DNA from: Maniola hyperantus | Lineage: Eukaryota > Arthropoda > Insecta > Lepidoptera > Nymphalidae | Direction: 5' to 3' | Length of the DNA stretch: 64,000 nt | NCBI RefSeq assembly: GCF_902806685.2 | Contig: NC_048560.1 | Coordinates: 1,466,492 to 1,530,491, forward strand | Shown here: piece after piece, positions 20,901-26,544 of the stretch | How positions within the stretch are numbered: the first letter of the stretch is position 1 | Layout of the letters: every line of letters starts with the position of its first letter | Position numbers and translations under genes: made by a program | The notes under the pieces: model-generated | Seen by the model: the letters and a program-made list of their open reading frames with translations, nothing else | Told to the model about the DNA's origin: nothing | Database searches by the model: none

Positions 20901-23503
20901 TTCCACGCGGACGAAGTCGCGGGCATCAGCTAGCAATTTAATAAATAAAAAACTCAAATTGGCCGTTATGACTGTTATGCAGAAGGATTGCTGCGAGGTG
21001 GTGATGTTTTGGCGCGTCCAAGCGGCTCTGCGCACCACCGCCAACGCGTTGCGACAACAGATAGCTAATAGAGAGGCTGCCAGGCTGGACAGGGACCTGC
21101 GAGAGGTTCTCGACGAGGTAACACATTTATAGGGTATTAAATGAAAACCGTGTATGAATCAAGAAAACACTGTATTATTTGTAAACTTAGACTAAACAAT
21201 TGCTTCGCGCATGCGTACGCGCGGGGACCGGGGACGAACTAAACTGCAGGACGCTCGTCAGAGGGGTCCTGAAGGCGGGGAAGTGACACATGTTATTCTA
21301 AGAATAGTTCCCCGACACGCCGCGTGCACGAGGTGCGGGGAAGGGGGACTACATGGGTCGCTATACATTCTATTGAGCATTTTTTTCTTTTAAGGTTCCG
21401 TATCTCAAAAAGAAACAAGGAACCCTTATAATCAAAAAAAAATTGATTTATTTCACGGTAACATACCCATAATTACAAGTCAAAATTAATAAAAATAAAA
21501 TACTAATACATGAAATCTGAATATATAAAATGAAAAGGTGACTGACTGATCTATCAGCGCACAGCTCAAACTACTGGACGGATCGTGCTGAAATTTGGCA
21601 TGCAGATAGCTATTATGACGTAGGCATCCGCTAAGAAAGGATTTTTGAAAATTCAACTCCTAAGGGGGTTAAATAGGGGTTTGAAATTTTGTAGTCCACG
21701 CGGACGAAGTCGCGAGCATAAGCTAGTAATTAATAAAGTTAAATTAAATGTCTAATACCTTCTCTCCGGCATTGGTACTGCAACATGTCTTTCGCAGCAA
21801 TGCAATGATAAGGACAGTCGTGTCGGGCTGCAATCATCTGCAGAATGGTGTTGGGGCTGTCCCGCACTCTGCGCACCAACGACGCGCACCGGACATAGGA
21901 TATACTATAGGATCACTTCGTTGTCTGTCTGTTTGTCGTGTCTGTCAAGAAAACCTATAGGGTACTTCTCGTTGACCTAGAATCTTGAAATTTGTTAGGT
22001 AGGTAGGTCTTATAGCACAAGTAAAGGAAAAAATCCGAAAAGCGTGAATTTATGGTTATATCACAAAAAAAAACAAAAAAAAATGTGTTGAAAAAATTAC
22101 TTTACTGAACCACATTGATGGCGCTAAATTGCTTGGCGGCACTGTTTGCCTTTAGGGTAGTTACTAGCCACGGCCGAAGCCTCCCATCAGACCAGACCAA
22201 AGAAAATTTAGAAATTATAAATTTCCCTTGCCGTGAATCGAACTCGCGACCTCCCACTAATAAGACCACAGCACTCAACACTTCGCCAGAGAGATTGTCG
22301 ATTTATGAGCTCGCTTCGCTCTCAATTATACACTTGAAGTTAGCATTGAACTCAAAATTGAAACTAGTTATAATAAAAATAATAATAATTTAAAAAAAAC
22401 CAAAGCACAAAAACAAAAATATACAAAATCAAAATAAGTAAAAATTCATACTAAAATATATTATAGTTATGATTACAATATTGCGATAATATGTATGATA
22501 CCTACCAGTCAAATCAGCTACTTTTTATCAAACGACAAAAAGCACTTAGTAAGGGAGGCTTGTATGAAATACATAGATGTGACGTCATAAACATTTGACC
22601 TTCATACACGATGCACTATAATGTCTCTTTTCATTACAGATGTCAGCGGATCCAGAACTAAAGAAAAATTTGCTTTCCGGTAGAAGAGTAGAACTTGCGG
22701 AAGAACTTAGTGAGTTATAAACTACCGACTTCAGTTCCCTCATAACTCTTAAACTACTTAGATACAGTACGCGGCCGAAAGTAATGTACATCGGCCTTTA
22801 AAATGACATTTCGGCTTTGTAGAGCGTTGTCTCTGTCACTCATACCTATATGACGTTTTGTCGGTCTCGACGACAGGAACAGCAATCTGCTATCTCCTTC
22901 TAAAGATCGATGTACATTACTTTCGGCTGCGTACCGTACTTTTATATGGTTACTAGCTGATGCCCGCGACTTCGTCCGCGTGGATTTAAGTTTTTGAAAA
23001 TTCCCGTGGGAACTCTGCTTTTCCGGGATAGAAAGTTGCCTATGTCAATTCCCGGTTTGCAAACTACCTCTGTAGCATATTTCATATCAATCGGTTAAAC
23101 GGATGGGGCCTGTTATTATCCCATGAGAACTCATTGATTTTCCGGGATAAAAGTAGTCTACGTCCGTCCCCGGAAATACAAATTTTTATCAAAATCGGTT
23201 GAACGGATGGGTCGTGAAAGGCTAACAGACAGACAGACATGCTTTCGCATTTATAATATTAGTATGTAGTACCTGCCAAACATGATTCTAGATGAACAAA
23301 CCGGAAGTAACCTTTAGATTTTCTTGATAGACACGTCAGACGGACAGACGAACAGACAGACAACAAAATGATCCTATAAGGGTTCCTTTTTTTACTTTTG
23401 GGGTACGGAACTTTAAAAAGCGTTATTTTTCTTTTCAGAGCGCGTAAGACAAGTGCAAGAGAAGTTAGAAGAATTCATAGAAGCTTTGAACAAGGAGAAG
23501 TAG
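1..23503 (+). CDS. Opa1: Opa1, mitochondrial dynamin-like GTPase, C-terminal half (12 exons)
   Basis: OPA1 fuses mitochondrial inner membranes and shapes cristae. Coding exons read from the sequence are <1-53, 2095-2256, 3257-3450, 4678-4761, 5249-5463, 16250-16391, 17559-17683, 18499-18587, 20263-20344, 20983-21117, 22640-22709 and 23439-23503. All have AG/GT borders and every phase matches, giving 1413 nt from position 4 to the TAG. The product (470 residues seen) follows animal OPA1 without large gaps: IREYEERFF, TTRNLAMGVADCFWRMVRE, RFNLETEWKN, FNTAVDIKL, then stalk/paddle sequence and the GED ending in FIEALNKEK. The GTPase domain and mitochondrial targeting region lie upstream of the window. 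Introns are packed with repeats. Known of the family: membrane-anchored and soluble forms act in the intermembrane space. Identification rests on recalled family similarity and on complete phase agreement, so it is very likely right; only exon 4 is in doubt. Confidence 0.93.
15..240 (+). repeat. 75-bp tandem triplication of an Opa1 exon end and its splice donor
   Basis: Three nearly identical 75-bp units start at about 15, 90 and 165. Each holds the last 37-39 nt of the exon, the GTGAGC donor and about 36 nt of intron. Because 75 is a multiple of three a long open frame runs through it at 17-256, but it is not the Opa1 frame. In the Opa1 frame the codon after the first donor AAG is TGA, so only the first donor is productive. 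Confidence 0.95.
351..500. mobile_element. 150-bp inverted-repeat element with a tRNA-like interior
   Basis: Perfect 20-bp inverted ends occur at 351-370 and 481-500 (AAAAATTGCGTAACCGGCAG). The right half, 420-491, resembles a tRNA: an A box (TGGCCGAGTTGG), a B box (GGTTCGATGCC), a perfect 5-bp T stem, a 6/7 acceptor stem and a 4/5 anticodon stem. U33 is missing, so this is a tRNA pseudogene or SINE head, not a working tRNA. Confidence 0.6.
599..794. mobile_element. Fold-back MITE with long inverted repeats and 7-bp target duplication
   Basis: Ends CACACGAGTAGATAT... and ...ATATCTACTCGTGTG form inverted arms of about 40 bp. A second inner inverted pair (AGCTCACGCACACC / GGTGTGCGTGAGCT) makes nearly the whole element fold. 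Flanks CTTGCGG at 592-598 and 795-801 are the duplication. Confidence 0.8.
802..1595. other. Opa1 intron sequence with no recognised gene
   Basis: I see no exon here. A 12-bp perfect stem extended to 19 bp with one mismatch lies at 1285-1326 (AAGTGTTTCTAT / ATAGAAACACTT) and may be the centre of an old MITE. Confidence 0.5.
1591..1965 (-). mobile_element. LINE 3' end with (ATTCT)n tail
   Basis: The plus strand starts with a GAATA pentamer run followed by TTTTTTTATTCATGTAAAC, the reverse complement of a tailed LINE 3' UTR. The same start recurs at 16412-16460, where only about 50 bp of it remains. Confidence 0.55.
2095..2256 (+). CDS. Opa1: Opa1 exon 2
   Basis: Acceptor TTTTTCAG at 2087-2094 and donor CCCAG|GTAAGT. 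It encodes the conserved stalk stretch TTRNLAMGVADCFWRMVRE and RFNLETEWKN. Enters and leaves in phase 2. Confidence 0.95.
2577..3025 (-). mobile_element. GGGTTCCGTACC-family interspersed repeat
   Basis: Bounded by AAAACCGGCCAAGTGCGAG at one end and a TACGGAACCCTAAAA end at the other, with a (GACA)n run at 2929-2970. Full-length or partial relatives lie at 7149, 9600, 30258, 47637, 48912 and 62421. I cannot assign a superfamily. Confidence 0.7.
3257..3450 (+). CDS. Opa1: Opa1 exon 3
   Basis: Acceptor TGTATTCCAG, donor GTCG|GTGAGT. Encodes RQRELDRDELFERARAELL and IYLPSAAQAHDD of the stalk. Phase 2 in, phase 1 out. Confidence 0.95.
3441..3720 (+). repeat. 92-bp tandem duplication of the exon 3 donor, plus a copy of the exon 3 start
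   Basis: Units beginning GATGACGTCGGTGAGTAGAC at 3441, 3533 and 3625 repeat the exon's last 10 nt, its donor and intron. The third unit runs into 3671-3716, a diverged copy of the exon's own beginning (compare 3266-3309), so a copy of exon 3 was rearranged here. The reading frame reaches TAG two codons past each donor. Confidence 0.85.
3964..4310 (+). mobile_element. 5'-truncated LINE 3' end with 12-bp target duplication
   Basis: A GC-rich block (3976-4298) ends in CACACAAAAAAAA and is flanked by AGTTTTTAAGCC at 3964-3975 and 4299-4310. The base composition differs sharply from the AT-rich intron. A short poly(A)-like tail plus a duplication of this length is the mark of target-primed retrotransposition. 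Confidence 0.75.
4678..4761 (+). CDS. Opa1: Opa1 candidate cassette exon (84 nt, 28 codons)
   Basis: A long pyrimidine tract ends CTCTCCAG at 4677 and the donor is TTTA|GTAAG. The exon is open in the only useful frame, starts and ends in phase 1 and is exactly 84 nt, so it can be skipped or included without a shift. It adds AYPLQQVRYKQGDG then HTTAIWLDPYDFDF between exon 3 and FNTAVDIKL. Skipping it gives HDDV-D-KFNTAVDIKL, which fits vertebrate OPA1 with no insertion, so inclusion is probably lineage-specific or regulated. An internal GTAAGG at 4694 could also act as a donor after 17 nt, but that would leave phase 0 and break the frame. Confidence 0.65.
5249..5463 (+). CDS. Opa1: Opa1 exon 5
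   Basis: Acceptor CCCAAACAG, donor GAT|GTGAGT. Encodes KFNTAVDIKLREWAESEL and EEALSRHQWEERAQD at the entry to the paddle. Phase 1 in, phase 0 out. Confidence 0.95.
5380..6356 (+). repeat. 187-bp tandem array derived from Opa1 exon 5 end, donor and intron (left part)
   Basis: Unit starts recur every 187 bp (for example ACTGACC at 5754, 5941, 6128 and 6315). Each unit holds the last 84 nt of exon 5, its GTGAGT donor and 103 nt of intron. The first unit is the live exon; later ones carry AAGTAGGCC, an in-frame stop, so they are dead exon copies. The array stops at GTTAAG 6351-6356 and resumes at 15681. Confidence 0.95.
6357..7067. other. AT-rich sequence without recognised features
   Basis: No exon, repeat boundary or RNA gene can be supported in this stretch. 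A short GC-rich patch (GCGCGGGTGGCGGAGGGAAG) lies near 6779. Confidence 0.4.
7068..7101. mobile_element. 20-bp MITE end remnant between 7-bp direct repeats
   Basis: GTCCTAG at 7068-7074 and 7095-7101 flank 20 bp that end ATATCTACTCGTGTG, the same terminus as the fold-back MITE at 599-794. It looks like an excision or internal-deletion remnant. Confidence 0.55.
7149..7598 (-). mobile_element. GGGTTCCGTACC-family interspersed repeat
   Basis: Starts AAAAACCGGCCAAGTGCGAG and ends GTACGGAACCCTAAAA, with a diverged GACA run near 7520-7549. Same family as 2577-3025. Confidence 0.65.
7668..7930. repeat. Long (GTCC/GTCT)n tetranucleotide tract at the end of a GGGTTCCGTACC repeat
   Basis: After GGGTTCCGTACCTCAGAAGG the sequence is about 230 bp of CCGT/CTGT tetramers. 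Apparent open frames on both strands here (7457-7828 and 7649-7960) are low-complexity artefacts. Confidence 0.9.
7978..8300 (+). mobile_element. RTE-type LINE 3' end fused to a short interspersed repeat
   Basis: CTAGCTGACGCCCGCGACTT marks the start of the common short repeat. From about 8060 the sequence decodes, with breaks, as the C-terminal tail of an RTE/Bov-B-like reverse transcriptase (RWTDDIQRLAG ... AYVQQWT) and ends in GATGATGATGG. Related copies lie at 18150, 36955, 49735 and 61690. Confidence 0.55.
8380..8830 (+). repeat. Diverged tandem repeat with unit near 110-130 bp
   Basis: Motif GAGTGCAGTACCCTGCAGCA then GAAGAGTTGG recurs at about 8508, 8618 and, more decayed, near 8810. 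Relatives occur at 14660 and 14790. Probably the internal repeats of a non-autonomous element. Confidence 0.5.
9218..9960 (-). mobile_element. Duplicated SINE plus GGGTTCCGTACC repeat
   Basis: The stretch 9230-9410 (AGATACAAGTTAGCCCTTGA ... GGATTCCGTACCTCAAAAGG) is repeated at 9475-9655 with few changes, so a composite of two repeats was itself duplicated with a period of about 245 bp. Confidence 0.55.
10136..10870 (+). pseudogene. Jockey/CR1-type LINE reverse-transcriptase fragment split by an insertion
   Basis: 10136-10305 decodes in pieces as an RT C-terminal region (LDAKLQWGSHINNLSNRLNN, then DIETARLVYFSYFHSIMSYG). It resumes at about 10590 as LLWGNAADINSIFVLQKRAV and REVKIMTVHNQYIFENLLYV. 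Between the parts about 280 bp of unrelated repeat (10306-10588) is inserted. Frameshifts make it dead. Confidence 0.7.
11301..11490 (+). mobile_element. Short interspersed repeat (CTAGCTGCCCCGGCGAACTT type)
   Basis: A second copy with the same start and end lies at 13666-13862. It is related in layout, but not in detail, to the 'CGCGACTTCGTCCGCG' repeats. Confidence 0.5.
11729..11975 (+). mobile_element. tRNA-headed SINE
   Basis: The head GATAGCCTAGTGGTTAGGAC has an A box. The body (TGGTAGACTATGGCCAAAAC) and a (GATGAT)n tail match the copies at 18290, 43210, 44985, 50700 and 61140. Confidence 0.65.
11980..12650. mobile_element. Cluster of three 'CGCGACTTCGTCCGCG' short repeats in mixed orientation
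   Basis: Copies at about 11983-12180 (+), 12185-12410 (-) and 12470-12650 (-) share the conserved blocks TTTCCGGGATAAAAAGT and GGACGAAGTTGCGGGCATCA. Confidence 0.6.
12950..13195 (+). repeat. Diverged ~105-bp tandem repeat
   Basis: The pattern AAAAAATAGA...GTGTCGTTTTCAGGGTTTCC ... GATAATGACATT appears at about 12960, 13027 and 13127 with drift. The open frame 12909-13103 lies mostly in it. Confidence 0.45.
13233..14258 (+). CDS. Possible short spliced gene of unknown function
   Basis: Exon 13233-13352 (acceptor TTCTATTTTAG, donor TGTTT|GTAAGT) and exon 14141-14258 (acceptor TTAATTCCAG, ends TGA) join in phase 2 into 79 residues: DYDAITPYHSEPASESLTLC, then NEMESFNSSASNDTSNVTVE and a stop. A third candidate, 13913-14051, has good sites but gives a stop when joined to the first, so it may be a poison or alternative exon with its own ATG at 13957. 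AATAAA follows at 14285. An upstream basic ORF at 12730-12846 (MDWRKRKKKRFRLAKASRKS) may belong. I recognise no family; it could be a decayed gene carried in the inserted block. Confidence 0.3.
13374..13620 (+). mobile_element. 'CGCGACTTCGTCCGCG'-type repeat ending in (CAGT)n
   Basis: Starts ACTAGCAAATGCCCACGACT and ends with about twelve CAGT units at 13556-13604. Same subfamily as the arms of the palindrome at 18622-19417. Confidence 0.65.
14624..15680. other. Right part of the inserted block, no gene
   Basis: Contains relatives of the 8380 tandem repeat (14660-14850) followed by the fragment AATCGGTTCAGAAATCTCGG near 14895, and a GACAGACA run at 15060. From 15100 to 15680 I see nothing assignable. 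Confidence 0.4.
15681..16190 (+). repeat. 187-bp exon-derived array, right part
   Basis: Continues the array of 5380-6356 with ACTGACC at 15831 and ACTGACC at 16018, again 187 bp apart. The last dead donor (GTGAGT at 16102) is 148 bp from exon 6, which suggests the original intron 5 was only about 150 bp. Confidence 0.93.
16250..16391 (+). CDS. Opa1: Opa1 exon 6
   Basis: Acceptor CATATTTTACAG, donor ACAG|GTGACA. Encodes VLRVLQVNALQDRC and EWDAAVALMDTALRERLQAV of the paddle. Phase 0 in, phase 1 out. The donor base +4 is C, weaker than the other donors. Confidence 0.95.
16412..16600. mobile_element. LINE tail fragment joined to a GTACAGTACGCGGC fold-back MITE
   Basis: 16412-16460 is the (GAATA)n LINE end also seen at 1591. 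The MITE half starts TACAGTACGCGGCAGAAAAT and keeps GACCGACAAAACGTCA but lacks its right arm. Complete relatives lie at 22763, 30990 and 38847. Confidence 0.6.
16630..16800 (+). mobile_element. tRNA-derived SINE (Phe-like head)
   Basis: The head CCTCAATAGCTCAACCGG holds an A box, GACTGAAAACC sits at the anticodon-loop position and GGTTCAAACCC is the B box. The head continues into GTTGCACTATTGTCGTACCT and a 3' region that recurs at 20380-20500. Confidence 0.65.
17559..17683 (+). CDS. Opa1: Opa1 exon 7
   Basis: Acceptor TTTTTTTGTCAG, donor GAG|GTAACC. Encodes GPSFRDRWLRWQYTSEEQ and ELEKLGTNRPALSYDE. Phase 1 in, phase 0 out. Confidence 0.95.
17762..17934. mobile_element. MITE with AGTCCCGCAAATTGC ends
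   Basis: Inverted ends AAGTCCCGCAAATTGC and GCATTTTTCGGGACTT enclose CCGAAATAAAAGTATACCAT. A second copy with the same ends and interior is at 48207-48367. Several apparent overlapping open frames at 17742-18344 run across this repeat and its neighbour and are not genes. Confidence 0.75.
18150..18260 (+). mobile_element. RTE-type LINE terminal fragment
   Basis: Decodes as GVEVPTRDLCPAVDVYR in one frame and WKSLQETYVQQWTSIGS in another; the latter is the RTE C-terminal tail. It ends in ATGATGATTATG. Confidence 0.6.
18290..18480 (-). mobile_element. tRNA-headed SINE, reverse orientation, head lost
   Basis: Contains GGCTATATGTAATGTCTACC, CCAGTGCGGATTGGCAGACT and GAGAACATTATGGACAACTC, the reverse of the body at 11729-11975. 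Confidence 0.6.
18499..18587 (+). CDS. Opa1: Opa1 exon 8
   Basis: Acceptor TATTGTGTTTTAG, donor CTCAG|GTGAGG. Encodes IVAVRDNLRRRGVEVDNEYI and RETWRPVYLR of the stalk. Phase 0 in, phase 2 out. Confidence 0.95.
18610..19429. mobile_element. 0.8-kb palindromic composite insertion with 12-bp target duplication
   Basis: AATCGAAGAACA at 18610-18621 and 19418-19429 flank 796 bp. The arms 18622-18901 and 19127-19417 are inverted copies of a 'CGCGACTTCGTCCGCG' repeat with (CAGT)n, plus CAACGGCTTTACTCACG / inverse inner ends. The centre (about 18902-19126) is GC-rich and partly related to 23700-23825. It lies in intron 8 of Opa1, so the pre-mRNA can fold into a hairpin of about 280 bp. Confidence 0.85.
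19562..20135. mobile_element. Cluster of short interspersed repeats
   Basis: 19562-19780 is a 'CGCGACTTCGTCCGCG' (+) copy with (CAGT)n. 19800-19905 is a reversed tRNA head (ACCTCCGATTAGAAGGCGGA ... CACTAGGCTATCA). 19910-20130 is a reversed copy of the GACGAAGTCGTGGGCATCAG type. Confidence 0.6.
20263..20344 (+). CDS. Opa1: Opa1 exon 9
   Basis: Acceptor TTTGTTTTCAG, donor GAG|GTATGC. Encodes NFLQRAQARARDCKKSFYLY and SQQNGQE. Phase 2 in, phase 0 out. Confidence 0.95.
20370..20560 (+). mobile_element. tRNA-derived SINE, 5'-truncated, with a G20 tract
   Basis: Shares CGGTTCGAATCCCACCCGTT and CTCCTAGCACAAGC with the SINE at 16630. A run of about 20 G at 20449-20468 replaces GAGAGGAAAAGGG. Confidence 0.6.
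20983..21117 (+). CDS. Opa1: Opa1 exon 10
   Basis: Acceptor ACTGTTATGCAG, donor GAG|GTAACA. Encodes KDCCEVVMFWRVQAALRTTA and NREAARLDRDLREVLDE. Phase 0 at both ends. The polypyrimidine tract is poor because a 'GGACGAAGTCGCGGGCATCA' repeat (20700-20937) ends only about 45 bp upstream. Confidence 0.95.
21511..21730 (-). mobile_element. 'CGCGACTTCGTCCGCG'-type repeat, reverse
   Basis: GTGACTGACTGATCTATCAG through ACGCGGACGAAGTCGCGAGC to AAGCTAGT; a near relative of the right arm of the palindrome at 18610-19429. Confidence 0.7.
21888..22260. mobile_element. GGGTTCCGTACC-repeat fragment followed by a reversed tRNA-SINE
   Basis: TTGACCTAGAATCTTGAAAT marks the first family. GCTAAATTGCTTGGCGGCAC to CGAACTCGCGACCTCCCACT is the reversed SINE also present at 40025 and, in the other orientation, at 50095. 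Confidence 0.55.
22640..22709 (+). CDS. Opa1: Opa1 exon 11
   Basis: Acceptor CTTTTCATTACAG, donor CTTA|GTGAGT. Encodes MSADPELKKNLLSGRRVELA and EEL of the GED. Phase 0 in, phase 1 out. Confidence 0.95.
22763..22940. mobile_element. Fold-back MITE, GTACGCGGC ends
   Basis: TACAGTACGCGGCCGAAAG and CTTTCGGCTGCGTACCGTA are inverted. The whole 178 bp is an imperfect palindrome centred on GACGTTTTGTCGGTC. Confidence 0.75.
22950..23425. mobile_element. 'CGCGACTTCGTCCGCG' repeat and GGGTTCCGTACC fragment
   Basis: CTAGCTGATGCCCGCGACTT starts the first, which carries two copies of the TTTTCCGGGATA block and ends at about 23270 in a GACAGACAGA run. 23275-23418 is the second, ending in GGGGTACGGAACTTTAAAAA 20 bp before the last exon's acceptor. 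Confidence 0.6.
23439..23503 (+). CDS. Opa1: Opa1 last coding exon
   Basis: Acceptor TTTTTCTTTTCAG. Encodes RVRQVQEKLEEFIEALNKEK and TAG at 23501-23503, the conserved C-terminus of the GED. Phase 1 in. Confidence 0.96.
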
Positions 23504-26500
23504 TCAAATAATGTCACCAGCAGCTCGCGTCACCGAACTTGAAACTCTTCTGTAAATCTTGTTGGGCAATAGGGGTTTGAATATCTTAGTATGGAGCCTG
23601 CCCTACCTATCCGCCATTTTCTTTTTTTTTTTTCAAAATAGCGGCAAACCAGTAGTGTGTGCGTTTAAACTATCGTGAGTGATTTCCATTATACATATCT
23701 CACACCCGGCTTTACTCACGTGTTTAGTCGACGTTGGCCCGACTAGTGTCGGACACCCCCCCCCCCCCTCCCTCTCCGCCGTAAAAAGGACCCCTTAAGG
23801 GTTCGAAACTAGTCAGGCTAACGTCAGTTATTAGGGACTCAATGCTACAAATGTATTCACATATAGTATAATATATCTATTTATGTTTTTTTTTTTAAAT
23901 ATACCGACAAAACTCAAACTACTGAAACTACAGTGATAAGAGTAATAAATCAAATGCTATTTTTTACGCAGCGCGCATTATGAAATCCCTTTCAGCAATA
24001 TATTTAAACCTGTAATTTTTTATTTTAGTTAAGAGATTGCCGTCGATTCTGTTGTCTTTCTCTATACTTTTAGAGTATCTGCATATTTTTCTTATTAATA
24101 TTGCCGAAAAAGGACGGAACACGATTGTAACATTTAAAAACATGAATTTAAACAATAGGCTCGCGACTGGCAGCTAAATTCACGAGGTTTGACAGTTCCA
24201 AATTAAATTTAAAACTGCCAAACTGTGTCTGTCCTTGTCATATTACAGTAGTAAGAAGAGGATGCGAATACTTTAAAATTTAGTTGTGCTCAGAATCAGT
24301 ACCATTGTGTACAACAGAATTAGACGCATTATACCCTTAGTGGGAGGTCCCAGGTTCGATTCGCAACAGTGCCAATTTGAATTAATATTATAAATATACC
24401 GACAAAGTGGTGTCTAGTCGAGGCGAGATTTACTTTGCCCATAATGGCGTGCTTAAGGTGTGCGCACATTGGAGGACGGGACGGCAGAGGATTTTAAATT
24501 CATCAAATTCAATTGATAAATTTAAAATCCTCTGCCGTCTCGTCCCCCAATATGCGCGGGCCCTTATTCTCGTCTCTTCCGTATTGGTTTTTCAATTTCA
24601 ACCTTACGATAACTGACATATAGCTGAATTTAAGTTGTTACCGAAAAGACTTGGCTTTACTCCACTCTGTATACTATGCACTGATCCTTAGTAGGAGGTT
24701 TTGGCCTCGGCTAGTCACTTATTTACCGGCAAAATGATTTAGCGTACCGGTACGATGCCGTACAACTCCTTAGCAAAATTATACCGCTTTTCCATTTATG
24801 ATGACACGTAGAAACCAATTAAAGGTATGGATTCACGGCCGAAATTAATAAAATCAACAAGATTAACTGCCGCACTCAAAGTCGCTTAATCGTTACTTAA
24901 GGCATTCCTTAAATGCCTTAAGTAACGACTAAGCGACTCTTACAGCCGTACTCCGAGTCACTTAATCGTTACTTAAGTTTAGTTAAAACGAGACAGAGCT
25001 ATATCTCTCACATAAATCTGTCTCGTTTTAACTCTATCTTAAGTAATGATTAGCAACTCTGAGTACGGCTGTGAGTGCGGCAGTAAGACTTGTATATGTC
25101 GATAAGTTAAGCGACTTACTTATCGACGTTATTTGTCAACAAAGACTAAACTTATCGACATATTTATATTGATGGGTAGATAGCTGAAATTATATTCGGC
25201 CGATAATAAAACTGCTGTAGGTATTAATTTTCCTGTCAATTTTCCACTTTCGTGACGCGAGCTGTTCTGTACATTGTATTGTAGGTAAAAACCTTTACTT
25301 TTACTCGCTCGATGTATTTAATAAATTAATCTCGGTTAAGTTATATTTATAATAAAATGTTGCACAAAAGCTATACTTTTTTATTTATCAACCCACTGAA
25401 ATAGACATAATCTAGAAAGAAAGAAACCCTCGTAGCTTTAGATTTAAGTTTGCGTAATAATTATCACCACTATATCTTAGAAATCCACAACGGACCATCA
25501 AAAAGAGTTATTTATTACCTATTTTGAATAAATCATTTGACTTTGAAAGAAAGAAAGAAAAGTGTTTATTTGGTGCCACAGAAAGTACCTACCTACAGTT
25601 AGTACAACCGCTGTATAGCGTAATGTGTAAAAATGGTTTTAAAATGTCAATATGCAGCTCTAAAATGACTGACAGTTAACTCTTCTAAGAGCTTTCAGTT
25701 CACGAGAGAGTTAAAATGCTCAACTATTGTGCTATGGTTCAGGCATTTCACGAGGGCGAGTGGCTCATGCTTGTGCTTAAGTCGTATCGGTATACGTAAG
25801 GTTGTGTGTGCATTTGCGAGCGCTTGCTTGCGACTGTTTGGTCCGACAGGCACGCACACTACGTAATGTGCGCGTACCTATACGACGTAACCACAAGTAA
25901 AGTTCACTCGCCTTCGTGAATTGCAAGAACTGTATTTGGAAATAACACGAGTACCTACTTATGTATATTAGTTAGTTAAATTTTAAAAATCTAAAAGAAA
26001 TATAATAAAAAACAAAGTGTTTAAAACATATTGCGTAAAAATAAACTTATCGCTAAAAAATAAAAACCAATTGGCAGTCACTGCCGACCGAAGTGAAAAC
26101 TTGAAACTACGAAATAAGTAGGTAACAGTGGTTTTTTTGGATTCGTAGATTAATTCTGGTACTTACCTATAAATAATTAAGATTTCATTTGTAGTGAATT
26201 TGTAAATTACAACCATTAACGTTAGTTTAGTTTTTACATCTATCAGCACTACGAGCACTATAAACATTAGCGTGTTGGTGACGCGACCTAGACCTAGTTG
26301 TTCTTCTTTTTACCCATTCCAAAATCACCCCACGTGCCTGTAAGTAGGAGTTTTCACTTCAAAACATACATGAAATAAACAAATGTATTTATTTTTAATT
26401 TGAAAAGGCAGCTTTCAGAGAAAAAGCACTGCACGGAGTTTACAACACCTGTTTGAATAAACTTTAAAACGTCGAGCGTATGTATGTGCGTAAAACCCTT

Positions 26501-26544
26501 AAAATTAAGGTAAGATACGTAAGATACCACCTACTAGGTATTTG
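23504..26544. other. Opa1 3' UTR and intergenic sequence
   Basis: AATAAA-like signals occur at about 23944 (GAGTAATAAATC) and 25349 (TATAATAAAATG); I cannot choose between them. 24830-25200 is a nested fold-back element: AACTGCCGCACTC near 24868 pairs with GAGTGCGGCAGT near 25073, and the inner hairpin ACTTAAGGCATTCC / TTAAATGCCTTAAGT lies at 24893-24925. 23708-23825 is related to the centre of the palindrome at 18610. 24330-24372 is a tRNA-like SINE head. No gene is seen. Confidence 0.5.
26388..26393 (-). terminator. Candidate poly(A) signal of the first solenoid gene
   Basis: TTTATT on the plus strand gives AATAAA on the minus strand 150 bp beyond the stop at 26545. Confidence 0.4.
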